Source of the DNA: Thermobifida halotolerans | GTDB taxonomy: Bacteria > Actinomycetota > Actinomycetes > Streptosporangiales > Streptosporangiaceae | Direction: 5' to 3' | DNA length: 64,000 bases | Assembly (NCBI RefSeq): GCF_003574835.2 | Contig: NZ_CP063196.1 | Coordinates: 4,898,001 to 4,962,000 of the forward strand | Shown here: positions 1-8,219 of the stretch, in pieces | Numbering within the stretch: position 1 is the first letter of the stretch | Layout: the number at the start of each line of letters is the position of its first letter | Translations under genes and position numbers: made by a program | The notes under the pieces: model-generated | The model's database searches: none | The model's input: only the letters and a program-made list of their open reading frames with translations | What the model was told of the DNA's origin: nothing

Positions 1-161
1 GGAATCCGACCATCAAACCTCGATGAGTTTCAGCATCCATGCCCCAGGCTCCTCAGGATCAATTCCGCCCACCAGCGGTCACTCCAGACAACTTGTGTCA
101 CTTGGTGCCGCGAATTCAACACCGGATCCGGTAAATCGTGCTGGTCGTATTTTGTGGTGTA

Positions 162-190
162 TTGACAATGCTTGTCGGCGTTGGAAGACT
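162..190 (+). promoter_or_regulatory. Candidate promoter of the RiPP operon
   Basis: A consensus TTGACA (162-167) is followed after 17 bases by AAGACT (185-190), a weak -10. It lies about 55 bases upstream of the precursor start codon. No other sigma-70-like pair is as good in the first 240 bases, and no gene is supported upstream in the window. The -10 is imperfect, so this is only a candidate. Confidence 0.4.
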
Positions 191-243
191 CCGGGTGGGC
201 GATCAGAATATTTCATGCCCAGTCGTGCCCCAGGGAGCCAACC

Positions 244-405
244 ATGGATACCGTGACAATCACGGCCGCAGGACAAGAGTCCGTTATCGACATTCCCCTG
301 CCCACCGAAGCCTGGCACGAGACCGTGGACGAGTCGGTCCAGTTCGAAGTGCAGCAGGCGTCCCTCGCTGAAGGCCACTTCGGAACCAACTTCCGTCGCT
401 GCTGA
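244..405 (+). CDS. Putative RiPP precursor peptide (53 aa, C-terminal Cys)
   Basis: This is the first gene of a tailoring-enzyme operon, a 53-residue acidic peptide ending in FGTNFRRC. The ATG at 244 is preceded by AGGGAG with 6-base spacing. In-frame starts further upstream add a Cys/Pro-rich segment without a Shine-Dalgarno and are less likely. Residues 11-35 are acidic with DIPLP and hydrophobic positions, as expected of a leader. The likely core is the last 10-15 residues (from about ASLAEG or GHFG to RRC), which contain the only Cys, at the very C-terminus, and one Asn. The role is inferred from size, position and the downstream YcaO, radical SAM and oxygenase genes. I do not recognise the family. 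The cleavage site is unknown, as no peptidase gene is visible. Confidence 0.7.
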   Translation: MDTVTITAAGQESVIDIPLPTEAWHETVDESVQFEVQQASLAEGHFGTNFRRC

Positions 406-427
406 TCGCTGAGGGCGGCGGACGGTG

Positions 428-442
428 CCTCGCAAAGCGAGG
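428..442 (+). terminator. Small hairpin between precursor and first tailoring gene
   Basis: CCTCGC (428-433), loop AAA, GCGAGG (437-442), with further imperfect flanking pairs. It lies 22 bases after the precursor stop and about 60 bases before the next start. There is no T-run, so it may be a partial attenuator or an mRNA-stabilising structure that favours precursor expression over the enzymes. Function is inference. Confidence 0.35.
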
Positions 443-502
443 TGTCGTACGCCGTCCTAGGCATGGAACCGGCTTCATCGGTGCCAATGGGTCCGACCCG
501 AC

Positions 503-1312
503 ATGCGGGGAGCGATGGGATTAGCGGGTGACGTAAGTTTTGTGCTGGCCAAGGCGAAGCAGGCCAGGCGCCGACGAATATCACCAGGACTGACGGAGGA
601 CAAGCATGTCCTCAAGATGCTTCTCCGTGATGGCATCGTGGTCATTCCACAGTTTTTGGATATCGAGACCGTGCGCGCCATCGCAGAAGAGACGCACAGC
701 AGTACGGATCTGCTGGCCGATGCCCTACACCCAGACATTGTGAAGCGGAACGCGCGGCGGTTGCTTCTCAATCCGCGCAAACATGTCCCCAGTTCGGTGC
801 GGGTATTCGACGACGGGCGGATCCGGAACCTAGCGAGAGCGTACCTTTCGCCCGAAGCGGTGCCCGACAGGGAGGCAGTCCAGGTCAAGAAGGGAGTCGG
901 AGAGCAGAGTATTGTCGATTTTTACCACATCGACGAGTGGCGTCCGCTGCTCTCCGTCTTCTTTTACCTGACGGACGTCGGCTCCGATAACGCCCCGATG
1001 GAATACCTTGTCGGCAGTCACCGTGGGGCTCTGTGGAGAGCCCGACTCGAACAGGACTTTTTTGAGTACTACCGCAAGGATGCTCAGGGCCGATACGCCA
1101 ATGAGGAGAGCGCGTATGCTGGCTGCATACTTCCGACACAGGCGAGGCGCCTTCGTGAGCGCTATAAATGGCGATCGATGTCCTGCGAGGGCGCGGCGGG
1201 CACCCTGGTCATCTTCGACAACCTCGGTCTGCATAGAGCCCGGCCGCTGAAGGCTGGCACACGACTGCTGCTGTCGGCGTACTGGCAGTTGCCGGACGGA
1301 GATATGGAGTGA
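503..1312 (+). CDS. Phytanoyl-CoA dioxygenase (PhyH)-like Fe(II)/2-oxoglutarate oxygenase
   Basis: A 269-residue protein with the facial triad of the PhyH family: H142 and D144 in FYHIDEW, H244 in NLGLHRARP, and R254 as the likely 2-oxoglutarate-binding arginine before a final LLLSAYW strand. The fold region spans about 35-262. The family hydroxylates, and sometimes halogenates or cyclises, small molecules or carrier- or peptide-bound substrates. Here it sits between a RiPP precursor and a radical SAM gene, so hydroxylation of the peptide is the most economical role. Start choice is uncertain: ATG 503 has little Shine-Dalgarno, while ATG 515 follows GGGGAG very closely. It is the first enzyme of a same-strand run reaching 5998. 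Confidence 0.8.
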   Translation: MRGAMGLAGDVSFVLAKAKQARRRRISPGLTEDKHVLKMLLRDGIVVIPQFLDIETVRAIAEETHSSTDLLADALHPDIVKRNARRLLLNPRKHVPSSVRVFDDGRIRNLARAYLSPEAVPDREAVQVKKGVGEQSIVDFYHIDEWRPLLSVFFYLTDVGSDNAPMEYLVGSHRGALWRARLEQDFFEYYRKDAQGRYANEESAYAGCILPTQARRLRERYKWRSMSCEGAAGTLVIFDNLGLHRARPLKAGTRLLLSAYWQLPDGDME

Positions 1313-1403
1313 ACGGGCCGGATGGCTTGGACATTCCCAATGACGGCCAGTGACGTGAGCAGCGTGCTGGCGTAGATGCAGCGCCCGACAGGAGCGGACT
1401 GAC

Positions 1404-2606
1404 ATGGGGACCACCGAATCTCACGACTCGGACGGACAACTCCGGCAGAAGCTGATCAACCGGATCACTCGCCGAGCATGGCTCGACAAGGATTTCCGGC
1501 AGCTTCTCATCGATGATCCGCAGGCGGCAGTGCTGACAGAGTTTGGCGAGATTCCCGCCTTGATCCGAGGTTTCACGGTCCGCCCCGCGCCGGTCGATCG
1601 GGCAGCCCTGCGCCCCTTGGAAGGACGTCGGACTCTGCGTATCAAGCCGAAGCCCGGCGGTCGCCCGATTAGCGTCGTGCTGCGCCACTTCCTTGGTGAC
1701 CAGGAGCTGATCGTTGTCCTCTACACTCGGCGGTGCGCCTTCAGTTGCTCCTTCTGCACCCTGCCGTCAGCCGGGGCGATCACGGACGTGAAGACGGAGG
1801 AGATAGCGGCCCAGTTTGGAGCAGTGAACGACTTCGTCCGGGCGAAGGCGAAAGGCGACGTCACACGGGTCGCCCTCGGCAATGAGGGTTCCATACTCGA
1901 CGAACGCACCCTCCCCGTGGACCAGTTGCACATGGTGATGGCTGCGGCGCGCAGCCTGCCCGGAGTCCGGGAGATCGTCCTGGAGACCAGACCTGAATTC
2001 GTCACCTCCACGGTGCTCGATACGGTCGACTCGCTCAGGGGCGACTGTTCCGTGACACTGAAGATCGGCTTGGAAAGCAGTGACGGCCATCTACGGAACG
2101 GCATCCTGGGAAAGCGCATGTCCTTGCTGGATTTCGAGGACGCCGTGCGCCGCGCGGGCACATTCGGCTATGCGCTGGAAAGCTACGTCCTGCTCAAATC
2201 GCATCCGCACCACAGTGACACGCAGGCGCGACAGGAGACCATCAAGACATGTGAGTACGTCAAACAGGTGTGTGCGGAACACACGGTTCCGCTGACCCTG
2301 CGCGTCAACTCCATGTACATGGCCGCCGGTTCGCGGTGGGCTTCCGAGGCCGAAGCCGCCGGGTGGCACCCGCCGTCGGTCTTTGACGTGGCAGAGGTGA
2401 TGTGGGCAGTCCGAACGGACCAGGTACGTGTCTTCGCCGGTGTCTCCGAGGAGGGTCTGGCCACCCAGAACGGGCACTTCGTCGCCCGCGACGACTTCGA
2501 GCCGTGGGCACTGGACGCTCTGGTGAAATACAACGCGACCGGTGACCTGGAGTACCTGAGGCAGGTCGCCCTCTTCAGAGATCAACGGTTCGGAGGCGAC
2601 GCTTGA
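1404..2606 (+). CDS. Radical SAM enzyme with N-terminal NHLP-like domain
   Basis: A 400-residue protein. C111, C115 and C118 in RRCAFSCSFCTLP form the CX3CX2C motif that binds the 4Fe-4S cluster and S-adenosylmethionine. The TIM-barrel region (about 100-340) carries GNEGSI, an ETRPEF strand and KIGLESS, resembling the Elp3/YhcC-like branch more than SPASM peptide maturases, and I see no C-terminal SPASM cysteine cluster. Residues about 12-58 (RRAWLDKDFRQLLIDDPQAA, then a Phe-Gly-Glu-Ile-Pro turn) read like the nitrile hydratase alpha/NHLP leader family normally found in RiPP precursors. AGGAGC precedes ATG 1404. The TGA overlaps the next start. It probably modifies the 53-residue peptide; the chemistry is unknown. 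Confidence 0.85.
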   Translation: MGTTESHDSDGQLRQKLINRITRRAWLDKDFRQLLIDDPQAAVLTEFGEIPALIRGFTVRPAPVDRAALRPLEGRRTLRIKPKPGGRPISVVLRHFLGDQELIVVLYTRRCAFSCSFCTLPSAGAITDVKTEEIAAQFGAVNDFVRAKAKGDVTRVALGNEGSILDERTLPVDQLHMVMAAARSLPGVREIVLETRPEFVTSTVLDTVDSLRGDCSVTLKIGLESSDGHLRNGILGKRMSLLDFEDAVRRAGTFGYALESYVLLKSHPHHSDTQARQETIKTCEYVKQVCAEHTVPLTLRVNSMYMAAGSRWASEAEAAGWHPPSVFDVAEVMWAVRTDQVRVFAGVSEEGLATQNGHFVARDDFEPWALDALVKYNATGDLEYLRQVALFRDQRFGGDA

Positions 2607-3199
2607 CAACAAAACCGAACCCCGATCACCGGGGCCGCTTCGACGGTCACCTCAAAGACATGGGAGCGGTACCGCCGAGCCTCTTCCAAGACCTGCGCGA
2701 TCGAGTCAACTCATCGGTCTGCGAGTGGCCACAAACCGGTACGAAATTCACGCAGGCCATCAGCGGCCTGGACAACATCGCACTCCTGTTCCCAGCGAAT
2801 TATCCGGCATCACATCTGGACTCTCGACCCACCGAACAGTGGAGTCACTGGCAAGACTGCGTATCGCCGCTGATCGGCTTCGTTGCCGCTCGGCTCCGTC
2901 TCGGCGCCTACGAGCCGGCGAAAGTACTTCTCTCCCGGCTCCGGGCCGGTGCTGTGATCGCCGAGCACATCGATCTGAACCCGTCCTCGCAGGTGCCCCA
3001 CAAGGTCCACATTCCGATCATCACGTCTCCTCTCGTGGCATTCACCGTGGAGGACGACGAGTACCACCTGCGACCCGGCCGGGCATACGAGCTGAACAAC
3101 CTGCGAAGGCACGCTGTCTACAACCGTGGGGAGACCGACCGCATACATCTGATCATCGAGGTGTATCCCACCTCCGGGGCGAGCCGTCCGGCCCAATAG
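2603..3199 (+). CDS. Aspartyl/asparaginyl beta-hydroxylase-like 2OG oxygenase
   Basis: A 198-residue protein with the double-stranded beta-helix of AspH-type oxygenases. H122 and D124 (AEHIDLNP), H170 (RRHAVYN) and R180 (DRIHLIIEVY) are the probable iron ligands and 2-oxoglutarate arginine. Family members hydroxylate the beta-carbon of Asp, Asn, His or Arg in peptides, cofactors or free amino acids. The candidate core contains Asn, Arg and His, so several targets are possible. Translation probably starts at TTG 2603, which overlaps the radical SAM stop codon and follows GGAGG with 7-base spacing, indicating translational coupling. It is the second 2OG oxygenase of the operon. Confidence 0.8.
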   Translation: MTTKPNPDHRGRFDGHLKDMGAVPPSLFQDLRDRVNSSVCEWPQTGTKFTQAISGLDNIALLFPANYPASHLDSRPTEQWSHWQDCVSPLIGFVAARLRLGAYEPAKVLLSRLRAGAVIAEHIDLNPSSQVPHKVHIPIITSPLVAFTVEDDEYHLRPGRAYELNNLRRHAVYNRGETDRIHLIIEVYPTSGASRPAQ

Positions 3200-3203
3200 C
3201 GCG

Positions 3204-5177
3204 ATGGAAGTGAGACTCGCGCCGGACGTGGACATCTTCATGGTGGACCGGACGCTGCTCCTGCACCGCCAAGGCCGCGCGTTTGTCCGGATCCCCGCGA
3301 CGCCATCCGCACTGACCGCCGCAGCCCGTCTCAGCGGTGTCCCGTCGTGTCCGGCACCAGACATCAGCTCCACCGGCGGCAGTGGGAGGGCAGGGGCGAT
3401 GGTCACCTCGGTACTCGACAAGGCGGGCCTGCTCGAATGGGGACCAAGGCCGAGCGGAGTCTCGAACTCCCCGCAGAACACCAAGGACAGCGCGCCTCGG
3501 TTCGGTCGAGCGTGCATCAAGCGGATGCGCATCAGCGGCAGCGACGCGCAAGCCTCAGAACCTGTCGTTTTCGTGGTGGAGAGCTGGGCCGATCTGGCGC
3601 TGTTCGATCCGTCAGCCGTTCCCGTCGGCAGACCGTGGGCCGTCTGCCGCGTTCGGGCCGGTACCGTGCAGATCTCCTCGCTGCTCCAACTACCCGAACC
3701 CACCATGTGCTGGGAGTGCCTGCTCGGCCGTCTACTCGGCCACGACGATCTACTCCGTGCGATCTGGCCCCGTCTCTCCAGCGGTGCCTGTGTGCGACTG
3801 ACCGCCGGGGGCATGCCATCGGAAGAAACCATGAGGCTGGTCCGATCCGCACTGCGATCGGTCACCGCCGATGCGTGTCCTGGCATCCTGCGCCTGGACG
3901 TCGGAGAGGAAGCCTCCGCGTTCCTCCCCGTTTCACCGTACGCCACCTGTCGGCACGGTCACCGATACGACAGGAGTTGGCGGTCGTCGGCCGGACCTGG
4001 GAGCTGTGCCGACCCGACCAAGGGACTGACGCGGGCGCGCCTGCGGTTGGAACCGTTGACCGGGCCGGTCACCGGACTGATCGAGCCAGCACGGACCGTC
4101 GCGGACCTGGATCTGCCGATCCATGTGGCCACTGTGCGCTACGCCGACGCCAGCGGTGAGGGCTCGACCGTAGCGGTGCACCCGGACGGATCGATCACTC
4201 ATGACTCAAGACTGCGAAGGGAGGCGTTCGGCAGCGGCCTGACAGCGGAGCAAGCCAGAGTTCGCGCTGGTCTCGAAGGTCTGGAACGGTACTGCTCCGT
4301 ACAGCAGGCGCACGATCCTCTTCTCCTTCGTGAGAGAAGTCTGGCAGACCAGGCGCACCTGTGTCCGGAGCGGAACATCGTCGTGCCAGCCGGCCCGGAC
4401 CTCGGGTGCTGCGCCGAGCAGGAATGGGTTCTGTGTACCCCTCTGGAAGGCATGTCGGCCGTCGCGGTTCCGGCGGCGATGTGTTTCCATCGAGCGGCGC
4501 GTCCAGCGATCTCCGGAGGCACTGGAATGGCGCTGGGGGAGACGCCCGAGGACGCCGTTGTCACGGGCTTCCTGGAATATCTGGAGCGGGAGGCGGTCAA
4601 CAGGTGGTGGCGGCAAGGGCCGGGGGCCGATCGGATCCGCCTTGACCTGGTCGCGGACGAACTCGTGGAAATCATGGTGTCGTACCACCGGGAGCGTGGG
4701 AGATCACTGTTCGCGCTCCGGGTGCCGCCGCCGATGCCGGGCATCGAGGCTGTTGTCGCCGTGTCCAGCCTGTCGCAACGCGGATTTCCCCTACTGGGCA
4801 TGGGGGCGGGCTTCACGTTGACGACAGCGGCGGCAAAGGCCCTGCGCGAGGTAGGTCAGGCACTCGCCTTCGAGCAAGCCGAAAGGCGGAAGTGGGCCTC
4901 GGTCCCACACTCGGCTGTGCGATGGCTCGCCGATCAGGCCACGGCCCCGTTCAGCATGTCGGATGACGGGGGAAGCACAGTGCCCCCGGCTACGGACGGA
5001 CTGACCCGCGTGACCAACCTGTCGCGGGCAGTTGGTAGAACGCCTCTCATTCTCAACTACCAGCGACCCGAGGTGCCGTTCCCCTGCGTCCGTGTTCTGG
5101 TCCCCTCGGCGCTCGGCGACGAATCAGTTCCGTGTCGCGCGGCACCAGGGAGCGGAAGGGGAGAACTACCGTGGTGA
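3204..5177 (+). CDS. YcaO-domain cyclodehydratase with fused leader-binding/E1-like half
   Basis: A 657-residue two-part protein. Residues 1-80 look like the winged-helix leader-recognition region of TOMM partner proteins, ending LDKAGLLEWG. A degenerate ThiF/E1-like part follows, with a probable zinc site, C169 and C172 in MCWECLLG and C249 with nearby H251/H253 in CRHGH; this is a Cys/His variant of the usual tetracysteine. From about 265 the YcaO domain shows its conserved Glu/Arg ATP-site helices: GLEGLERYC, ETPEDAVVTGFLEYLERE, and ALREVGQALAFEQAE. YcaO enzymes phosphorylate backbone amides to make azolines or thioamides. No SagB-like dehydrogenase is visible, so an azoline would not obviously be oxidised. 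The C-terminus lacks a clear Pro-x-Pro-x-Pro end. The start lies 4 bases after the preceding stop. Confidence 0.85.
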   Translation: MEVRLAPDVDIFMVDRTLLLHRQGRAFVRIPATPSALTAAARLSGVPSCPAPDISSTGGSGRAGAMVTSVLDKAGLLEWGPRPSGVSNSPQNTKDSAPRFGRACIKRMRISGSDAQASEPVVFVVESWADLALFDPSAVPVGRPWAVCRVRAGTVQISSLLQLPEPTMCWECLLGRLLGHDDLLRAIWPRLSSGACVRLTAGGMPSEETMRLVRSALRSVTADACPGILRLDVGEEASAFLPVSPYATCRHGHRYDRSWRSSAGPGSCADPTKGLTRARLRLEPLTGPVTGLIEPARTVADLDLPIHVATVRYADASGEGSTVAVHPDGSITHDSRLRREAFGSGLTAEQARVRAGLEGLERYCSVQQAHDPLLLRERSLADQAHLCPERNIVVPAGPDLGCCAEQEWVLCTPLEGMSAVAVPAAMCFHRAARPAISGGTGMALGETPEDAVVTGFLEYLEREAVNRWWRQGPGADRIRLDLVADELVEIMVSYHRERGRSLFALRVPPPMPGIEAVVAVSSLSQRGFPLLGMGAGFTLTTAAAKALREVGQALAFEQAERRKWASVPHSAVRWLADQATAPFSMSDDGGSTVPPATDGLTRVTNLSRAVGRTPLILNYQRPEVPFPCVRVLVPSALGDESVPCRAAPGSGRGELPW

Positions 5178-5998
5178 AGTCCCCGGAGGTCTTCGTCATC
5201 GGCTCCTCCCGGGCCGGTACGAGCACCCTGCGCACCTACTTCGATGAGCACCCTCAACTGTTCGTGCCCGAAGTCCTGGAGCCTCGCTACCACGCAGTTG
5301 ACACCCGTGAGGCACTCCGCGGCCCGGGGGACGAGGAGATGGCCGCCGGGATGGTCGCTTCACGCGACGACTACCTGGGCCTCTTCCAGGAGTGTGCGCC
5401 GCATCAGCGTGGCGTGGAGGTCACACCGGCCTATCTGTCGTCGCGGTGTGCTGCGGAATCCATTCGGCGGACCGCTCCGGAGGCGCAGATCATCGCGATC
5501 CTTCGGCATCCGGTCGAGCGGGCGTTCTCCAGCTTTCGGCTTGAGCGACTGGAAGGCACGGAGCCGGAGAGCGATTTCAGCCGGGCGCTTGACCTGGAGG
5601 CGCAACGACGCGCCTCAGGGTGGGGTTACGTTTGGCGTTACCGTGAGCGCGGCTTCTACGGCAGACACCTGCTGCGGTACTTTCAGACCTTTGCTCCACA
5701 CCAACTGCTGGTCCTTCTGTACGACGACTGGAAGCGCGATGGCGGACACCATGTGCTTGCGGCCATCTCCGACTTTCTTGGCGTGGAGCCCTTCGGACTG
5801 ACCGGACCCGCCCGGGTGGAGAACTCCGCCTCACCCGAGCGCTTCAGAGCCCGAGGGCTCACGCCGCCGGAGTTGGACTCCGCCACTGCCCTGAAACTGC
5901 GCGATTCGTACGAATCGGACTTCGACACTCTGGAGACACTGATCCGCCGGGACCTGACGGTCTGGCGCGAATGGTCCCCGTCAGGAGCCAACGCTTAG
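5171..5998 (+). CDS. PAPS-dependent sulfotransferase
   Basis: A 275-residue sulfotransferase of the heparan-sulfate type. The 5'-phosphosulfate loop is FVIGSSRAGTSTLRTYF and the 3'-phosphate site is ILRHPVERAFSSFR. A conserved KLRDSYESDFDTLETLIR tail matches the family's C-terminal helix. It should transfer sulfate from PAPS to a hydroxyl or amine. As the last gene of the peptide operon it could sulfate a hydroxyl installed by one of the two oxygenases. GTG 5171 (or 5174, which overlaps the YcaO stop) follows GGAAGGGGAG with good spacing, so I prefer it to GTG 5132. The operon ends here, with a converging argS 175 bases downstream. Confidence 0.85.
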   Translation: MVKSPEVFVIGSSRAGTSTLRTYFDEHPQLFVPEVLEPRYHAVDTREALRGPGDEEMAAGMVASRDDYLGLFQECAPHQRGVEVTPAYLSSRCAAESIRRTAPEAQIIAILRHPVERAFSSFRLERLEGTEPESDFSRALDLEAQRRASGWGYVWRYRERGFYGRHLLRYFQTFAPHQLLVLLYDDWKRDGGHHVLAAISDFLGVEPFGLTGPARVENSASPERFRARGLTPPELDSATALKLRDSYESDFDTLETLIRRDLTVWREWSPSGANA

Positions 5999-6173
5999 CT
6001 TCGTCCACACCGTACGAGAAGTGTCGAAACGTGTGTGCGAGGGAGCACCGAGGCGGACGGGCTTCTCCGCGCACGGCAGGGTCCGGCCAGTTCCCTTCCT
6101 TTGGTCGAGAACACGGTCCAGCGCACGGACCCGGTCCCGCGAGGCACACCGCTTCCAGCCCCACCCAGCACCG

Positions 6174-8219
6174 TCAGATCTGGGGTGGGCACTCCACGTG
6201 GCACAGGCTCAGGCCGTCCGTGAGCGTGAGTTCCACCGCTTTGGTGATCAACAGCCGGAACTCGTTGGCCCGGCCGCCTTGCAGGACGGGGGCGACGGTG
6301 TAGTAGGGGTTGTAGAGAGACGCTATGCCCAGCAGGTGACGGACCAGGATGGACGGGTTGTCCTCTGCGGCGGCCTTGGCCACCTTCTCCGGGAACTCGA
6401 ACAGCCTGAGGAGCAGCAGCGCCTCCTGGGCGTCGACAGAGAAGGATGTGATATCGGCGGCCTTGGGGAGGGCTCTGCCGTAGCGGCGCAGAATCGACCG
6501 GGCGCGTACGGCGGAGTACACCACGTAGGGACCGCCGGACTTCTCGAACTCGGCGATCACCGGGGCCAGGTCCTCCTGGGGGATGGGCACAGTGCCCTTC
6601 ATGTCCTTCTTCAGGTCGTTGAAGAACACCGCCCCGACCGCGAGCTGCTGTGCCGCCTGTTCGACCTCGGCGGCACTCATGTCACTGCCGTCGGCGGTCT
6701 TGGCCCGGTAGTGCCGCACCGATTCGGCCAACAAGTCGGTGACACTGGCCACGCTGTCGCGGCTGGAGAGCTTTTTGCCGGTCTTCGCGTCGACGTAGAA
6801 GCCGAAGTAGATATGCCGGAAGTCCACCTGCCCGGGTCGCACCAGACCGAGGACCTCGGCGGCCTGGAAGAGCCGGGAGAAGTGCACGCGCTGTTCCTGG
6901 CCGACGACGTAGACGATGTCGGTGGGGTCGAAGATGTCCCGGCGCATCCGGATCGCACCCACGTCGCGGGTGGCGTAGATGCTGCGTCCGTCGGAGCGCC
7001 GCACGACCAGGCGCTCCCCTCCCGGAAGAGGCACCACGATGGCCCCCAGGTCCTTGGCGAGCTGGGTAGCTGCCTGATCCCGGGCTTCAGCGGTCGTCTT
7101 CTCAGCCTCGACCAGCCGGTCGAGTCTGGCGATCTCCTCGTCGACCATGTCCTGGGTGAGCCGGTAGGCGCGCCCGTCCTGGATGGCCTGGTCCACCACC
7201 TGGTTGCCGGCGTCGGCGTAGAAGCTCTCACCCATGGTGAAGTCGATGTCGATGTCCAGCGCCCGATAGAAGGACCGGAAGTCGTCCAGGCTCCAGCCGA
7301 CCATGCGTTCCCACAGGGCGACCTCTTCGGCGTCGCCCTCCTCCAGTTTCTGGAAGCGGGCGTCCGAAGCGGCCACGAACTCCTCGTGGGCGTTCTTCAG
7401 TTCCTCGGCGGTGGTCAGGCCGGGGAAGTAGGTGGCGATGACCTCACGGTCGGTTTCCGGTGCGGCGTCCAGGTCGACGCCTGCCTCGACAGTGCGTTCG
7501 AGGGAGCGCCGGATGGCGTAGATCGCCAGAAGCCGCTCGTTGTCGTCCATGGAGGCGGGGAACAAGTCATGGAAGCGGCGGTAGCCCTCCAGCATGAAGC
7601 CGAAACCACCGAAGTCGTTGATGTGGTTGACCCGGTAGACGAGTGCGCCGCATGCCTCGTACAGGTTGGCCAGTACGTGGCCGATCATGGTGGAGCGCAG
7701 GTGACCGGCGTGCAGTGTCTTGGCGACGTTGGGCGAGGAGTAGTCCACCACGTAGGTGCGGTCGGCCTGGCTGTCGTTCAGTCCGAACCGGTGGTCCAGG
7801 TCGACAACGGCCTGGACGCTGCTGAGGAACCAGGAGTCGGCCAGACGGACGTTGACGTAGATGCCCTTGTGCGTCACCTCGGCGACCGCGTCGCTCAACT
7901 CGGGGCCGCGCATGGCCTCGACGATCCATGGGACGTGCGAGGCGATGTACTCCTTGGCACCGACTTCCTTGAGCAGGCCGGTCACCCGGATCGCGATGTC
8001 AGCGCCCATCTTCGCGCGATCGAGGATGTCGAGTTCCCAGAGCAGCTCGGTGCGTCCCGAGCGTTCCCGCAGCGCACGGGTGATACGAGCTTTGAGGTCG
8101 GCCAGTGGGTAATCCGTCGCGGCCGGGGGAGTGGAGACCTGCCACCGCTCCTTGACGGAGTCGCGGAGCGCTTCCACCTCGTGCCTACGGGTTTCGTTCA
8201 GCTTGGCCAACTCGTTCAT
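6174..8219 (-). CDS. argS: Arginyl-tRNA synthetase, atypical
   Basis: A class I aminoacyl-tRNA synthetase that attaches arginine to tRNA-Arg. The ATG at 8219 gives 681 residues. The HIGH signature is HAGH (170-173) in SSPNVAKTLHAGHLRST, the KMSKS equivalent is KKLSSRDS, and a DALR anticodon-binding domain ends the protein (LYNPYYTVAPVL onward). It is longer than many bacterial ArgRS, with a roughly 150-residue N-terminal region ahead of the catalytic signature. Base composition and position tie it to the less G+C-rich left end rather than to the metabolic genes on its right. It may be a second, acquired copy. A role in self-protection or in supplying Arg-tRNA to the peptide pathway is speculation; the enzyme call itself is secure. 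Confidence 0.9.
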   Translation of the reverse strand: MNELAKLNETRRHEVEALRDSVKERWQVSTPPAATDYPLADLKARITRALRERSGRTELLWELDILDRAKMGADIAIRVTGLLKEVGAKEYIASHVPWIVEAMRGPELSDAVAEVTHKGIYVNVRLADSWFLSSVQAVVDLDHRFGLNDSQADRTYVVDYSSPNVAKTLHAGHLRSTMIGHVLANLYEACGALVYRVNHINDFGGFGFMLEGYRRFHDLFPASMDDNERLLAIYAIRRSLERTVEAGVDLDAAPETDREVIATYFPGLTTAEELKNAHEEFVAASDARFQKLEEGDAEEVALWERMVGWSLDDFRSFYRALDIDIDFTMGESFYADAGNQVVDQAIQDGRAYRLTQDMVDEEIARLDRLVEAEKTTAEARDQAATQLAKDLGAIVVPLPGGERLVVRRSDGRSIYATRDVGAIRMRRDIFDPTDIVYVVGQEQRVHFSRLFQAAEVLGLVRPGQVDFRHIYFGFYVDAKTGKKLSSRDSVASVTDLLAESVRHYRAKTADGSDMSAAEVEQAAQQLAVGAVFFNDLKKDMKGTVPIPQEDLAPVIAEFEKSGGPYVVYSAVRARSILRRYGRALPKAADITSFSVDAQEALLLLRLFEFPEKVAKAAAEDNPSILVRHLLGIASLYNPYYTVAPVLQGGRANEFRLLITKAVELTLTDGLSLCHVECPPQI

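Noticed and set aside
79-584. Minus-strand ORFs across the precursor peptide
   Set aside because: No Shine-Dalgarno or motif; the plus-strand precursor fits the operon and has a ribosome-binding site.
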